64,000 nt of DNA from Archegozetes longisetosus (Eukaryota; Arthropoda; Arachnida; Sarcoptiformes; Trhypochthoniidae), in assembly GCA_018873245.2 (NCBI GenBank), contig JAEMBT020000005.1, positions 11,962,001 to 12,026,000 of the forward strand. Direction: 5' to 3'. Under the pieces are notes generated by a model that searched no databases, was not told where the DNA came from, and was given only the letters and a program-made list of their open reading frames with translations. Every line of letters begins with the position of its first letter. Position 1 is the stretch's first letter. This document shows, in pieces, positions 35,746 to 47,267 of the stretch. A program made the position numbers and the translations under genes.

Positions 35746-38324
35746 ATGCCTCCAAGTTTCAGATCTGCAACAACAATTTTATTATATGTGGCAAATTCTA
35801 AATCAGTTTCACTTTCATCACCTTCACAGAAATCAAGACCACCTAAAGTTAGATTGGACTCTGTATTAGAAACATGGGGCTTACTATCGGGTGAATATAT
35901 GAATGACGGAAGTATTAAGTCATCGAAATTTGGGAAATTCAAACAATTATTCATTATTTGGTATTTGGGTTATTATACAATCAAATTCTTGATTGCAATG
36001 TTGATTGACGACAACTCGATTTTGCTTATCTATATCGGAGACGAAGCTATTATATTCATGAATATGTGTCCACGAATTTATTTCCATATTTTCTATATTG
36101 CTATAACTTTGAAAGCATTCCTAGTATTACTGTATTATTACTATAATCGAAATACCGGTAAACTTTGTTGGTTGAGAATAACACAACTCACTAAAGGTTA
36201 GAAAAATCCTTTCTGAAAATTTTTAATGTTAAACAAATGTGCATCACTGCAAACATATAAGTTCACTATAAAAATTTCAGCCTTACATCTATTTAGTTGT
36301 GCAATAGTTTCGTCTTTTATGTAAACGTAAAGTGCAATTATCCACAAGTGTAGTCACCAAAGCAATTGATTTTTCAACTCTAGTTATTAAATTTAATTAT
36401 TTTATGTGAAGTAAGTTTGCAGTTTCTCAACACATTTAATGAAATTGAGTAGAGAGAGCGAATTCGTACAATAATTTTCTGTAATTTTAAAAAGAGCTTA
36501 ACACGAAAAGAATTCTTGGATGAAATGAGTGAAGTGTTGGTTTCGAACACTCTATCATTGACAGCAGTTAACATGTCTGCGCGGCCGTAAATTTGCCACC
36601 GAAGATCTCGACGCCACTGTTTTAAATCACTTTATATATTACCGCGCTATCTACATAAAATCTACAACAGATCTAATAAAATTGATTTCACTCTTGAAAT
36701 CCATGTTAAAAAATACTAATTATACCTGTGCATTAGATCAGTAATTTTGTCCCGTCTCAATAATATTCGACCATGAAGCCTCTTTCGAACAATCACTGAT
36801 TTTTCATATCACCTTTAAGTCTCTTATGATGAAGAGAAAAAGAACACAAAAGTTGGCCAAGTTTTGTCTAAAAAGCAAAGCGTTAGCTCAATTTATGTCA
36901 TAAATCCACCAATTCTGCTGTAACTGTTAACTCATAAACAAATTTAATCGAAATTCAATCTCTTGTCGTTCTTTTAGTAGAACTAACCTTACTAACGACA
37001 CAAAAATTCCTAATTTAATCACATGAAAAAGGGCTGAATTGACAAGAAAATAAAAACTTGTTCATTAAAGTGTACTGTACATAGCTTCGAAAATTGACAT
37101 GGTATTGATTTGATTTGATCTGATAGGGCCGCAATACATATTTTGCTAGACTTGCACATCAACAAAATTGAAAGACTTTTAATAGTTTAATGTCTAAGCA
37201 AATATTCTTTTATTAAATGATTAGGAAATTGATAAATGAATAATTTTTTGTAATATCGCATTTATTTAAATTTAATTATAGGTCTGATAGAACCTAAAGA
37301 CATATCTTTAACCATTCCTATGGCTGAGAAGTACTGGCATAGAGTGAGTCTAATGAAAGTATTGACTCAATATTTTGCATTATATACAATGGGATTTGCC
37401 ACACCAGTTATTGGGTATCAGTTTTGGACCCAATGGCCAGAAGAATATTTTCTTTTGCATGGGATCCGAACTTATATCAGTTGCATGATATGGATCTGGT
37501 ATTTAATACCTCACACCATTAATCTTATTCTAATATTCCATCAAATGTGTTATTATCTGCAGTTAAGATTTGATTTTGTCAATCATTTATTGAAGTGTTT
37601 GACTAAAACTTTGAACGGAGAAAATAATTGGGAATTGAATCACATAATGAGAGAACATAATAAAATCTGCGAAAATGTTAAGAAGTTTAATGAGTTTTGG
37701 TGCATTACATTACTATTGGACGCATTCCTGTACACATCAATGGTTTTGCTTATAAGCTATTTATCATTTTTCAGTCATTTAGTTTTATTTCTTCGACTAT
37801 TTTTTGGTTCATTCACTATAACATTCATATTATGTTCGTACTTTATCTTCATTTCTGCAGCTTTGGTATCGAGAAAGGTAACACAATTTTTATTATTCAT
37901 TTTTGATTTAGAATAAATTTTAAGATTATGATTCACCTTTCATTCTTTCATGGATAATTACAGGCACACGAGTCCTTTGTGTTATTGAACACAATATATG
38001 TTAAATCAACAAATATTTCTTTACGAACAAGAATTCCGTTGAATCAATACATTGAAAGACTCGGAGGACCGAAAATTGGTTTTTATTGCTGGTCATTAAG
38101 AGCCATCACTAAATCAAATATGCTAAATGTAAAAATTAGTTCAGAGAATTGTTTCAATTTCTAAACAAGTGTTTTATCTTTAATTCTTTCTTTAGCCAAT
38201 TTTGAATGTGATATCAAACTATTTGGTGTTTCTCCAAATTACATATCAAGTCAACTATAAATATCAGTTTAATCAGAAATTTAGTAAGAACTTAGTTGAA
38301 AATACAAATAAAAATCTCTCATAA
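35746..38324 (+). CDS. Gustatory-receptor-like chemoreceptor (GrB)
   Basis: There are four exons: 35746-36196, 37282-37877, 37964-38128, 38196-38324. All introns are GT-AG with phases 1, 0, 0, and the product is 446 aa. It is the most intact member of the family here. Hydrophobic segments are traceable in exon 1 (LFIIWYLGYYTIKFLIAMLI; IYFHIFYIAITLKAFLVLLY), exon 2 (four, ending FGSFTITFILCSYFIFISAA) and exon 4 (ISNYLVFLQIT). The loop before the last helix reads YIERLGGPKIGFYCW. An intracellular N-terminus with seven helices is the insect/mite gustatory-receptor layout; such receptors form cation channels in sensory neurons. Intron 1 is 1085 bp without a bounded element. It lies in tandem with GrC, 734 bp away. 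Confidence 0.82.
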
Positions 38325-39058
38325 TATAAGAAATCATTGATGTTTAAAATCTTTCAAAAGTTAGGACTTATGTCAACAGCTAGTAATGATTTTTTATATA
38401 GAAGATTATTAGAAAAGTAGATTGATATTAATACTTAGTATAATATTCATGTAAGTTCGATAATTTTATTTGTGTAGTAGAGCCTGACTAACTAGTACAG
38501 TACAGACAACTTCAAATAAAGCTATGAATTTGGTTGATTGCGAAGAGAGACGAATAGAAGATAATTTTATATCTGTGAAATAGTCTAATCAAACACCCAT
38601 TTTATGAATACGATTGATTTATACTTTTTGAATGATGTTTTGGCCTTATTGTAAAGTGAAGTGAATTTGATATAAAATAGATTTTATACAAGGGCATTTG
38701 TCTCAGTTATAAGCAGAATTCAGAATGAACTCATTTCTAATATGATATTAATGAGCTTTTTTCAATTCGACTGTACTTCTAAGCATGCTTTTGTATTTGT
38801 GTTAAGAGAATATTTCTTTTACTATCAATCACTTACAGTGGTATGATTTCAATGAATTCTACGCAAATATTTGGAAACATTTAAAGCCTCTTTATAGCTG
38901 GATTATGAGGAAAAACTACTTTATATTTCGATATTTTTATATGCTTTTAAATCATTAATAATCATTTTATTGAAATACTGTTTGATATACTACTACTTCG
39001 AAAAAATTTTTTTTTGGATAATTATAAGTTTTTTTTCAAGTAAGAAATCCTACAAGAA
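38325..39058. other. GrB-GrC intergenic region
   Basis: No gene seen. The last 150 bp before GrC (from about 38905, for example AAATACTGTTTGATATACTACTACTTC) are repeated upstream of the fragment at 42149. This shows that GrC and GrD duplicated together with their 5' flank. Confidence 0.6.
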
Positions 39059-40559
39059 ATGTCCTTAAGTTTCAAATCTACTGTAGAACTTTTAAAATAT
39101 GTAATTAACTCTAAATCAGCTTCACTTTCACCGTCATCATCGAAACCTGGACCACCAATTGTCAGATTGGATTCTATATTGAAATCATGGGGTTTATTAT
39201 CGGGTGAATATATGAATGATGGAAGCATTAGGTCTACAAAATTTGGAAAATTCAATCAAGTTTTTATTATGTCTTATTTGGGTTACTATACACTCAAAAT
39301 ATTGATCACAATGTTCATCGACGATAACTCAATTTTACTCATTTATATCGGAGATGTAACTGTAATTTATAGAACCATGTGTCCACGCATTTATTTTCTT
39401 GCACTGCATTTCTGTATCTCTTTAAAAGCATTCTTGGTTTCTATTTATTATTTTCTAAATCAAAATTCTGATAAACTTTGTTGGTTGGGAGCATCACAAC
39501 TCACAAAAGGTTTGAATAGAGAAAATCATTTAGAGAAAATTAAATATATTAACATCGTAAAAATTTTATAGAATAATTAAATCGATCTCCTGAAATTTAT
39601 TTATAATTTGAACATAGGTTTGATTGAGCCAAGTGACATTTCACTAACTATTCCAATGGCAGAAAAGTATTGGCATAGAATTAGTCTCGTGAAAGTATTG
39701 ACAGATTATTTTGCATTCTACACAATTAGTTTAGCCATACCTGTAATCGGTTGGCTATATTTGGTTAATTGGCCTCAAGAACATTTTCTAATCCATGGTG
39801 TTTCATCCTATATCGGTTTTTTTGCATGGGTTTGGTATATAAATCCTCACAATATAAGTCTTACGTTTATATTCCATCAAGTGTGTTATTATCTGCAATT
39901 GAGATTTGATTATGTGAATGACTTACTGAATAATTTTTCAGTTAATAATCGGAGGACCTATGAATTGAATCAAATATTGGAGGAACATAATGAAATCTGT
40001 GAAAATGTTAAGAAGTTCAATAGTTTTTGGAACATTAATTTACTATTAGATGCAATCTTGTACACATCGGTGGTCTTATTCATAATGTATATTTCGTTCT
40101 TCAGGAAATTAATAATAGCGTTTAAACTGTTTTTTGGTTCTTTCACTCTGACATTCTTGATTTGTTTATGTTTTATTCTAATTTCTGCTGTTTCAGTATC
40201 GACTAAGGTATTCAAATTTTGGTACTATTAATATTTAACAGAAATTCAAATAAAATTTTCGTGAATTACAGGCACATAAATCTTATGCCCTGTTAAACTC
40301 AATAGCAGTCAAGTCGAGGAGTATTTCATTAAAGTCAAGAATCCAATTGAACCAATATATTGAAAGATTGGGGGACCAAGAATCGGATTCTATTGCTGGT
40401 CAAAAATGAATCTTATCACTGTATGTAAATATCTAAGGTTTATTATTTGTTTTCAAAGTAATATTTTCCTGATTGTAGCCATTTTTCAACGTGATCTCCA
40501 ATTATCTGGTATTTCTTCAAGTATCAGCGCAATTCGATCGCAAAATCGAAGCTAATTAG
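39059..40559 (+). CDS. Gustatory-receptor-like chemoreceptor (GrC), one-base frameshift
   Basis: Exons are 39059-39509, 39618-40207, 40272-40420, 40479-40559, in the same arrangement as GrB. Exon 3 is 149 nt, although both its ends are phase 0. A G run at 40370-40374 is one base short of what the family motif LGGPRIGFYCW needs. Beyond that point the frame is again good and exon 4 encodes FFNVISNYLVFLQVS. With the missing base allowed for, the protein is 423 aa. Exon 3 also ends 15 nt earlier than in GrB, at a GTATGT donor. Exon 1 uses a weak donor (GTTTGA). The copy is either a young pseudogene or a functional gene carrying an assembly error. Confidence 0.78.
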
Positions 40560-41969
40560 GATTTCGGTACAATTTAAACATTGATATTTCAATAGTTCAA
40601 TTCAAAGTTGATTTTCAGCTTCTTCTCTGAATAATTTCTAATAATTTTGATGAGTGCCTGAAATTCGAAGCTAGATACTTTACTGGAAATAACTTTCTCA
40701 ACAATGCTTTATCTAAGTTCAATTTCAAAATTCAATTTAAAAACTTTCAGTGATTCGGTACTAGAACTTAAATTTATTGTTGAATTATTGATCAATTATG
40801 TAATGTCGATTAATTTGTTTCCATAAGATTTCGATAACTAACATAATGTAAATAATTTTAAAATCTTAAGTGATTATAATTAAAAAGATTATACTAGGTT
40901 GTTGGCAACGTTAATTCAAAAACAGTTTCATTGGCTGTAATAATTAGAAATTTCATTGAAGTCTCGAAGGTCAGTTATATTCATTGATTCGACAATTTAT
41001 GTATAAGAGTGCATCATATTCTAGGCTACGGCTTACCTTATTAAGAAATTAATCTATAGATTCAAAACAATTCCAAACAGATTAAGAGTTAATATTCTTT
41101 GATTTCTATATAATATCAACTAATATCAGATAATACCAGCTTTAACCTGGACAGATATATTTCAGTCATACGATGCTCAGCAGCGAATTGATATCTAGTC
41201 TAGTAAAATAGTTTTCGTAATTGTCTTTGACTGTCAAACGAGATTGTGGCAAAGCTCGATTATCAAATAGTGATTTCATTTGTATTGACAAAGTATTAGA
41301 TCGTAAATTAGTTGAGAACTAACTTAACATCTAAACTGGTAACATGTAATAACAATATTTGGCTTATATAGGGAGTATACTGAAGATCTTCAGGATTTTT
41401 ATTTCAGATAATAAATCTGTCACTGGGGATTAAAATCAGGTATGCACTTAGCTATATAAAACTGCTGAGAAATTTTATTTAGTTCATTCACAGAATGATT
41501 ACATGCAGATTAGATCATTACATTTATACTAAATTCGGGACAAAGTGAAAACTAGAAAAATGTTAAAAATTCTGTAATAGGTCAAGATTTTGCATATAAG
41601 GGACAAATTAATGAAATGAAGTAACATAAGAGAGTATCTGTCGATTGCACCCTAAACAAGTATATTTTGTTTTTACAAGAGATTTTATTAAGATATTTAA
41701 ATGATTTCTTTTGTGATGAAATTCTATATGTTTCTAGATTATTTTGAAAAAAATTCATTAAAATTGCTCTACTCATTATAGAGTTATAACCATTTAAAGT
41801 GTCCCAATTAGTTTTGAAATTGTGTGTATGATTTTGGAGTAATGGAATGTGAACTACCAGTACTTCTAAGAACTATACATTTACAATATTAAAATATTCT
41901 TCAATTGTGAATAATATTGAGTCATGTGATTTAAACAAAATTCTATGCAAATAATTAAAAACATTAAAA
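40560..41969. other. Intergenic DNA downstream of GrC
   Basis: No gene seen; frames at 41582-41776 and 41945-42130 have no splice or homology support. Nothing with clear boundaries. Confidence 0.4.
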
Positions 41970-42262
41970 ATCTTTTTATAACTGAAAATTCAGGAAAACC
42001 TACTCTATATTTAGATATTTTATGTCAATGTATATATTTTAAAATTATTAATGATCATTCTAATGAAATACTGTTTGGTATACTACTGCTTCTAAAAGAG
42101 ATGTTTTGGGTAATAATGTTAGCTTTTTGAAAGAAAAATTTGAGAGAAATGTCTTTTAATTCCAAATCCGTGATAAGGCTTTCAAAATATGTAATTAACT
42201 CTAAATCAGCTTCACTTTCATCGTCATTATCGAAATCTATTAAGCAGAAACGTATACCTTAA
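41970..42262 (+). pseudogene. Chemoreceptor 5' fragment (GrD)
   Basis: The 5' flank and the first ~30 codons of a GrC-like exon 1 are duplicated here. The ATG is at 42149 and the peptide includes KYVINSKSASLS, identical to GrC over those residues. Similarity stops at about 42237, before the RLDS region of exon 1, and a stop follows at 42260-42262. No later exons exist downstream. It is a truncated segmental duplicate, in the same orientation as GrB and GrC. Confidence 0.85.
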
Positions 42263-44106
42263 ATTTTCTAAGCATATAATACTTGTTTCATAAAAAAATT
42301 TCATTAAAATCGAGACCTCTATAGTTACCAACTCTTCCTTGTAATATCTTAATGGAACAACCGATACCCTTGAGTACAGCTCGTATTTTGTTTTTATGAA
42401 ATCCCTTTCATAGTCTTTATCTGTCTAGATAAGTAAAATTGCTGTAAGAGAATTATTCTTTATTTTTAGCATTATATCAATTTATGTATAAATCTTCACA
42501 TAAATAACTTTTGTTAATTTCCGCAGTCAGTGCCAAAATTCATTTTTTCATACGCAGATATTATTTCACACATATCTGTCTGCATTACAATCTGTTCTCG
42601 GGTCAAAACGATAAAAAAGCAAATGTTGTTAAAATGTAGTCAACAGTCAACAATACGATTAACATAGGCTCTAGAATTGTTATCAATATCTATAGTTTAT
42701 TTTTTGTATAGGTTTGTATTTTCTAAGATTTGGCGACTCCACAGACAAATTCAAAAAGACTTTAAATCAATCTTTTGTAAAAATAATACATAATAGATTA
42801 TCCTCATTAGGTATGCCATCTCTTCAGCTTAGACACAAAATTTTCAGCCTCTATAGCAGGTGTAAAGTTGAACAATAATGTTTTATGTAAGAATCCCTCC
42901 TTTGGTTTTCAAAGATATTTGAAAACTCCTCGAAAATGTTCTTTGACTTCAGCTTTGACTCAACAAAGTGATAGTATCTCTAATCCTCATGTCTATAAAA
43001 TCTATTTTTTCTCATATATCGATTTTGAAGATATGTGCGACTAATGCCTTTAATAAAGTGAACCGATCTCACATTATCAAAACGTATCTAAAATAATAGT
43101 CCTTTTAAAGCAATGGTTTAAGTGATAGGCCAAATTCGAAATCAACTCAGGACTTGAGGTTCATATTTTCGTAAGGGTAAAGAACTTTGGCAAGCTGTTT
43201 TTCAGTATTGATGTAAAACATTTGAAAATAAACTTATATTCGAAATGTTAGTAAGTGTTCATTTCAACGCTATTTTGAATTCGACCATAGTTCTATTGTA
43301 TACCTGTTGCTGGTACAACAAACTACTTGTTGGTAAGCATTCGCTTTATTGAATAATAGAAAAATTTTGCTTACACGCCCGTTATGTAATAAAAATTTCC
43401 TCGTGTGAAACCATTTGGATTGCAAAACAAAAGCTTTCTATTCTTTAATCATCGCCCCTTATGGTATAAACTTACTTTCATTTTGCATTTGCTTCTACTA
43501 AATAGCAAAATCTTTCAATATATTATCTATTAAAATTATTTTGCAATTAAAATTAGAACGACCAAACCTAACTGAACTATGTCTTTAAAATGCATATCTA
43601 CAGTATCTATAAAGTCAACATCTTATAAATTAAGATACAATCAACATTTCTAGTTCGAACATGTAGTTAGTTGGTTATACTAAGAAAATAAGAATTAATT
43701 GTGATTTTGTATGAATTTATTTTTTCTCTTAAAACAATTATCTACAATACCAGTAATACTTGTTGAACCATGTTATCAAGCATTTTATCTTTTGCTTACG
43801 GTTCGTATAGTGAAATTTAGTGATTTTACATATAAGAAAATAATTTTCAGGCACATTATAGATATTATAAATATAATTTTTTTTATTATTATAGAAAGTT
43901 TTTTGAATAAATAGTCAACTTATTAAGTTCAGCTTGGAAGTTGTTCGAAATTATATTGACAAATTTAGTTACCTTAATTATAAGAGAAAACTTGAAAAGT
44001 CTACCTCAAATATCTCAAATTTTCTTTCAATTTGATCAAAAATAGCTGTTATACTCAAGTACTAAAATCTTTAAATGCTATTCTCGTTCTATGAAACTAC
44101 ATTAAG
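42263..44106. other. Noncoding DNA
   Basis: No supported gene. A 67-codon hydrophobic frame at 43711-43914 has no acceptor or homologue I can name. Nothing else with boundaries was seen. Confidence 0.4.
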
Positions 44107-45388
44107 TTAAGCGTCCATATTATCGATAAGTCTTTTTGTTCCCTCAGGATTGAGAATGAAAATTCGCGGACGCGTACGAGAACCAGAAGTTACGAACCAG
44201 AATAACATACACCTATTGAAAAGAAAGTCAGTTTTAATTAAGCTAACTCTGATTAATGCTTGTTGAATGAATAGGATACATACACAGAGCCCGATAAGGC
44301 AATAATAATGGCTGTACCTCCAACCACCCAAAGCAGTATTAAGAGCCATGTTTCAACTGGTTCATTATTGCATAGATAAGAGTTTTTATGATATCCTTCA
44401 CAGTAGTGATTAAATTTTGGGTCAATTCTCTCGGGGTCTAATATTTTCTCAGTTTCATATAAATCTTCTTCAGTACATGAATCGAACGAATTTCGGGCTC
44501 TGGAACGCACTAAAGAAATGATGCAATTATCATATTTCCACACATGGCAACATCCAACACGTTTTGATTCTGAATATTCATTTTCAAAATATCTTGCATG
44601 ATTCGTGTAACTGTTATAATCCTGTTAAGGATATGTTGAATAATATTATAGAATTAGTCTTTTAAAATACTAATATTTTGAAAATTCAATCGAACAAAGT
44701 TGTCGCGCACTTATCAAATGTTATTCAAAAAAATTTGAAATATACTCTCATTCACAGAGGTGCAGGTTTTACTGTTTCAGGGTTGAGTGTTCGAAAAACC
44801 TCAAAAATTAAGAGAGGTTAAAATCAGCATTTTGAAATCAAATCCTTTTTAAATTTTTTTTCTAAATGCAAGTTACTAAAATTTGTAAAATTCGCCCATA
44901 AAGCAGAAGCATAATTAACAGAAATCCCAAAAATATGCTCGAAACAATTAAATATTGAACGTTATCGCGAAATAGCCGAAGAAATATTAGACTCAAGTTG
45001 AAAATCTTACAAAAGATTATTAAAATTTTGCATCAATAAGCAGGCTGAAAATTTCGTATAAACCTAAAAGGGAGGTCTGTCTGTAGGATATCGCCCGACT
45101 AGACCCTTCTTTTGTATTATTCTATTTTTAGTTGATTTAATGGTTAGATTAAAGTTGTCTCAAAGTACTTACCACCAAGCAGTTTCTCATAGGAGTTTCG
45201 ATGTCTTTTCTACATTTTGGTAACAATCTTTTGAGTACAATTTCCAGTCTTTGTGGCAAAACCTGATATTGAATCACATCGATGGCAGATTTTACTTTTG
45301 GCGGTTCATATATATCTTGTGCCAAACATATTGATAATAACGATGTCCCTGAAATGAACAAAAACATTGACAAAATTTTCAACCACAT
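44107..45388 (-). CDS. Secreted-type single-pass membrane protein, cysteine-rich, 219 aa
   Basis: Exons are 45388-45173, 44621-44284, 44212-44107. Donors GTAAGT and GTATGT and acceptors ending CAG and TAG keep the frame (phases 0 and 2). The N-terminus is a clear signal peptide (MWLKILSMFLFISGTSLLSI, cleavage likely after CLAQ). The ectodomain has scattered cysteines, including a CC pair (RVGCCHVWKYDNC) and C...YHKNSYLC. A transmembrane segment (WLLILLWVVGGTAIIIALSG) spans the second intron. The cytoplasmic tail ends GTKRLIDNMDA. If exon 2 were read through, the frame would end early at 44253, so the third exon is inferred from its good junction and hydrophobic continuation. I do not recognise the family. 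Confidence 0.65.
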
Positions 45389-46290
45389 TTTATTATAAAA
45401 CAGATTTATTTTCTGTATTCAAAGAAAAATAATCACATAAAAGAGCTTATTATTTCAAAAGAATTCGTTATTTAGTATGCCTTGCGATAAAGAAATAATA
45501 GTAACTAAGGATAAATACCATAACGATTGTGCCATTTCCTTAAACTCAGTGACTTATTGCTCTTCCGTTGATTGGATATTATCAGAAAATTGATGATAAT
45601 TCACATGGAAATAACTCAAAAGTAAATAACAAAGATATGTTGCATAAAATTTAGCGCAATTTTAATAACTTAATCACAAGCTAAACTTAGACAAGACTGA
45701 ATTCGTCATCTTTAATATCATATTTCACTTATAGTAAGAAATAGTAGCTTTATATTTGTTGTCGTGAAAAATAATAATTATCAACACAATGTCTTCTTAT
45801 TCATAATTTTATTTATTTCTCAAAAAATCATTCTTCTATTGAATAATGAATGAAAGATTTCTATGATATATGCAATTATCTCTACATTATATTATATTAA
45901 CTTTTTGCGTAAATTTATTCTCAAGTTTTATATATATATATTTAATTACGTTTGATTGAAAAACTGATTAATAACAGACGAAAAATGAGTATTTTAAGCA
46001 TTTTTACTCAATTCATACTATATTAAATTGAAAGATAGTAGTTTTGGAAACATAACCAAATATGATAATAAAATTTGATATGGAACTTATATAACATTGC
46101 GCTTGTGTTACCTGTAATTTCGGTTACAGTAAAGATTATGTGATAGTATCATGGAATCTAACATTTTAATTTGTATCCTATCACGAATTCCAAACTAATT
46201 GCTACTTAATTATTTAAAATGATAATATAATTGTTATTATTTTCAATTCAAAATTTATTTATCTTCAATCTCTCAAAGTTATTTAAAAAC
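45389..46290. other. Intergenic DNA
   Basis: AT-rich; contains a short TA repeat near 45935. No gene or bounded element seen. Confidence 0.4.
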
Positions 46291-47267
46291 TCATTTCTTC
46301 GAACAGCTCGCGTCCAATGGAATCGCGTTTTCCAGCAATGTATAATTAGGCCCCGAGTTGTTTGCCTTATCGTTAGCATTCTTCTGATTCCCAAATACAA
46401 GTGAAGGCAAGTTCTTAATAGTTGAGCAGTCTAGACAGCAATTAAGGCACCTGTAATACGAAAATACATAAAAATATATTATCATAAATCAGGGGTGTAG
46501 GTTAGATGTGGATCTCCTGATAGTTTCGAAAAAGAAACATTTCCTCAAATTTTGGCTTAAAATTTAAAAAGAATATTTGCCTTTATAAATTGTTGACCTT
46601 TGCAAGTTCTCATACTTTTCATATAATATAGGATTTAAGTGTTAGCATTTTATTGCTAAACTGGCACTAAAACTTTGAATTCAATGATAAGCTTTTCGTT
46701 TGATAAAACTTTTAACTTTGAAATTAGGAAAAGCATTCTGAAGAAGCCAAAGCTTTTTTTAAATATTGATAAAAATTTCGAACTTGGAGAAAATTTATGC
46801 ATAAATCAAATGAGTCCTAGATCTCTCCCTTAAAATTTAAGAAATGCTATAGGAACACCTGACACACATACACCTAAACTACACTGGGGCAATGTATCTT
46901 GAAAAGTATAGATATGGCTATTTCAAAAAGATTTAAACAGAAATAAATTAAATTACATATTTTCGCAGCAATCTTCACAACAATCCTCGCAACAGTTTAT
47001 CCATTCTCTATGATTTACCGTGCTATATGTGGGCGCGTAATAAGTTATCTGGTAATTGACAACTTGTGGCGAACCATTATCCAAAGTATTCGGTTGTTTG
47101 TTAACAATACTTTGAGGCTGACCGAAAATAGGTGGTAAATTATTCTGCCCTGGTATTGATTGTTGTAGATTAACTTCAGACGGGTTGAGATTTGGATAGA
47201 GAGTTGTATAACCCGGTGGTTCAGTGATAGGCAAACACGGGACTTGTCCGATTTCTTTCTCACTCAT
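46291..47267 (-). CDS. Proline-rich protein with a dense cysteine cluster, 156 aa
   Basis: Exon 1 is 47267-46957 and exon 2 is 46450-46291. The GT-AG intron is phase 2 and joins CCEDCCEDCCEN to MCLNCCLDCS in frame. The first hundred residues are polar and rich in Pro, Asn and Gln, with a PPGY motif (TEPPGYTTLYP) of the kind bound by WW domains. The cysteine block then has ten or more Cys in about twenty residues, followed by a polar tail ending CSKK. There is no signal peptide or long hydrophobic helix. The cluster could be palmitoylated or bind metal; this is inference. The family is not recognised. The neighbouring gene at 44107 lies on the same strand. Confidence 0.6.

Noticed and set aside
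43711-43914. 67-codon hydrophobic frame near the Gr fragment
   Set aside because: It does not align with any exon of the chemoreceptors and lacks splice signals in phase.
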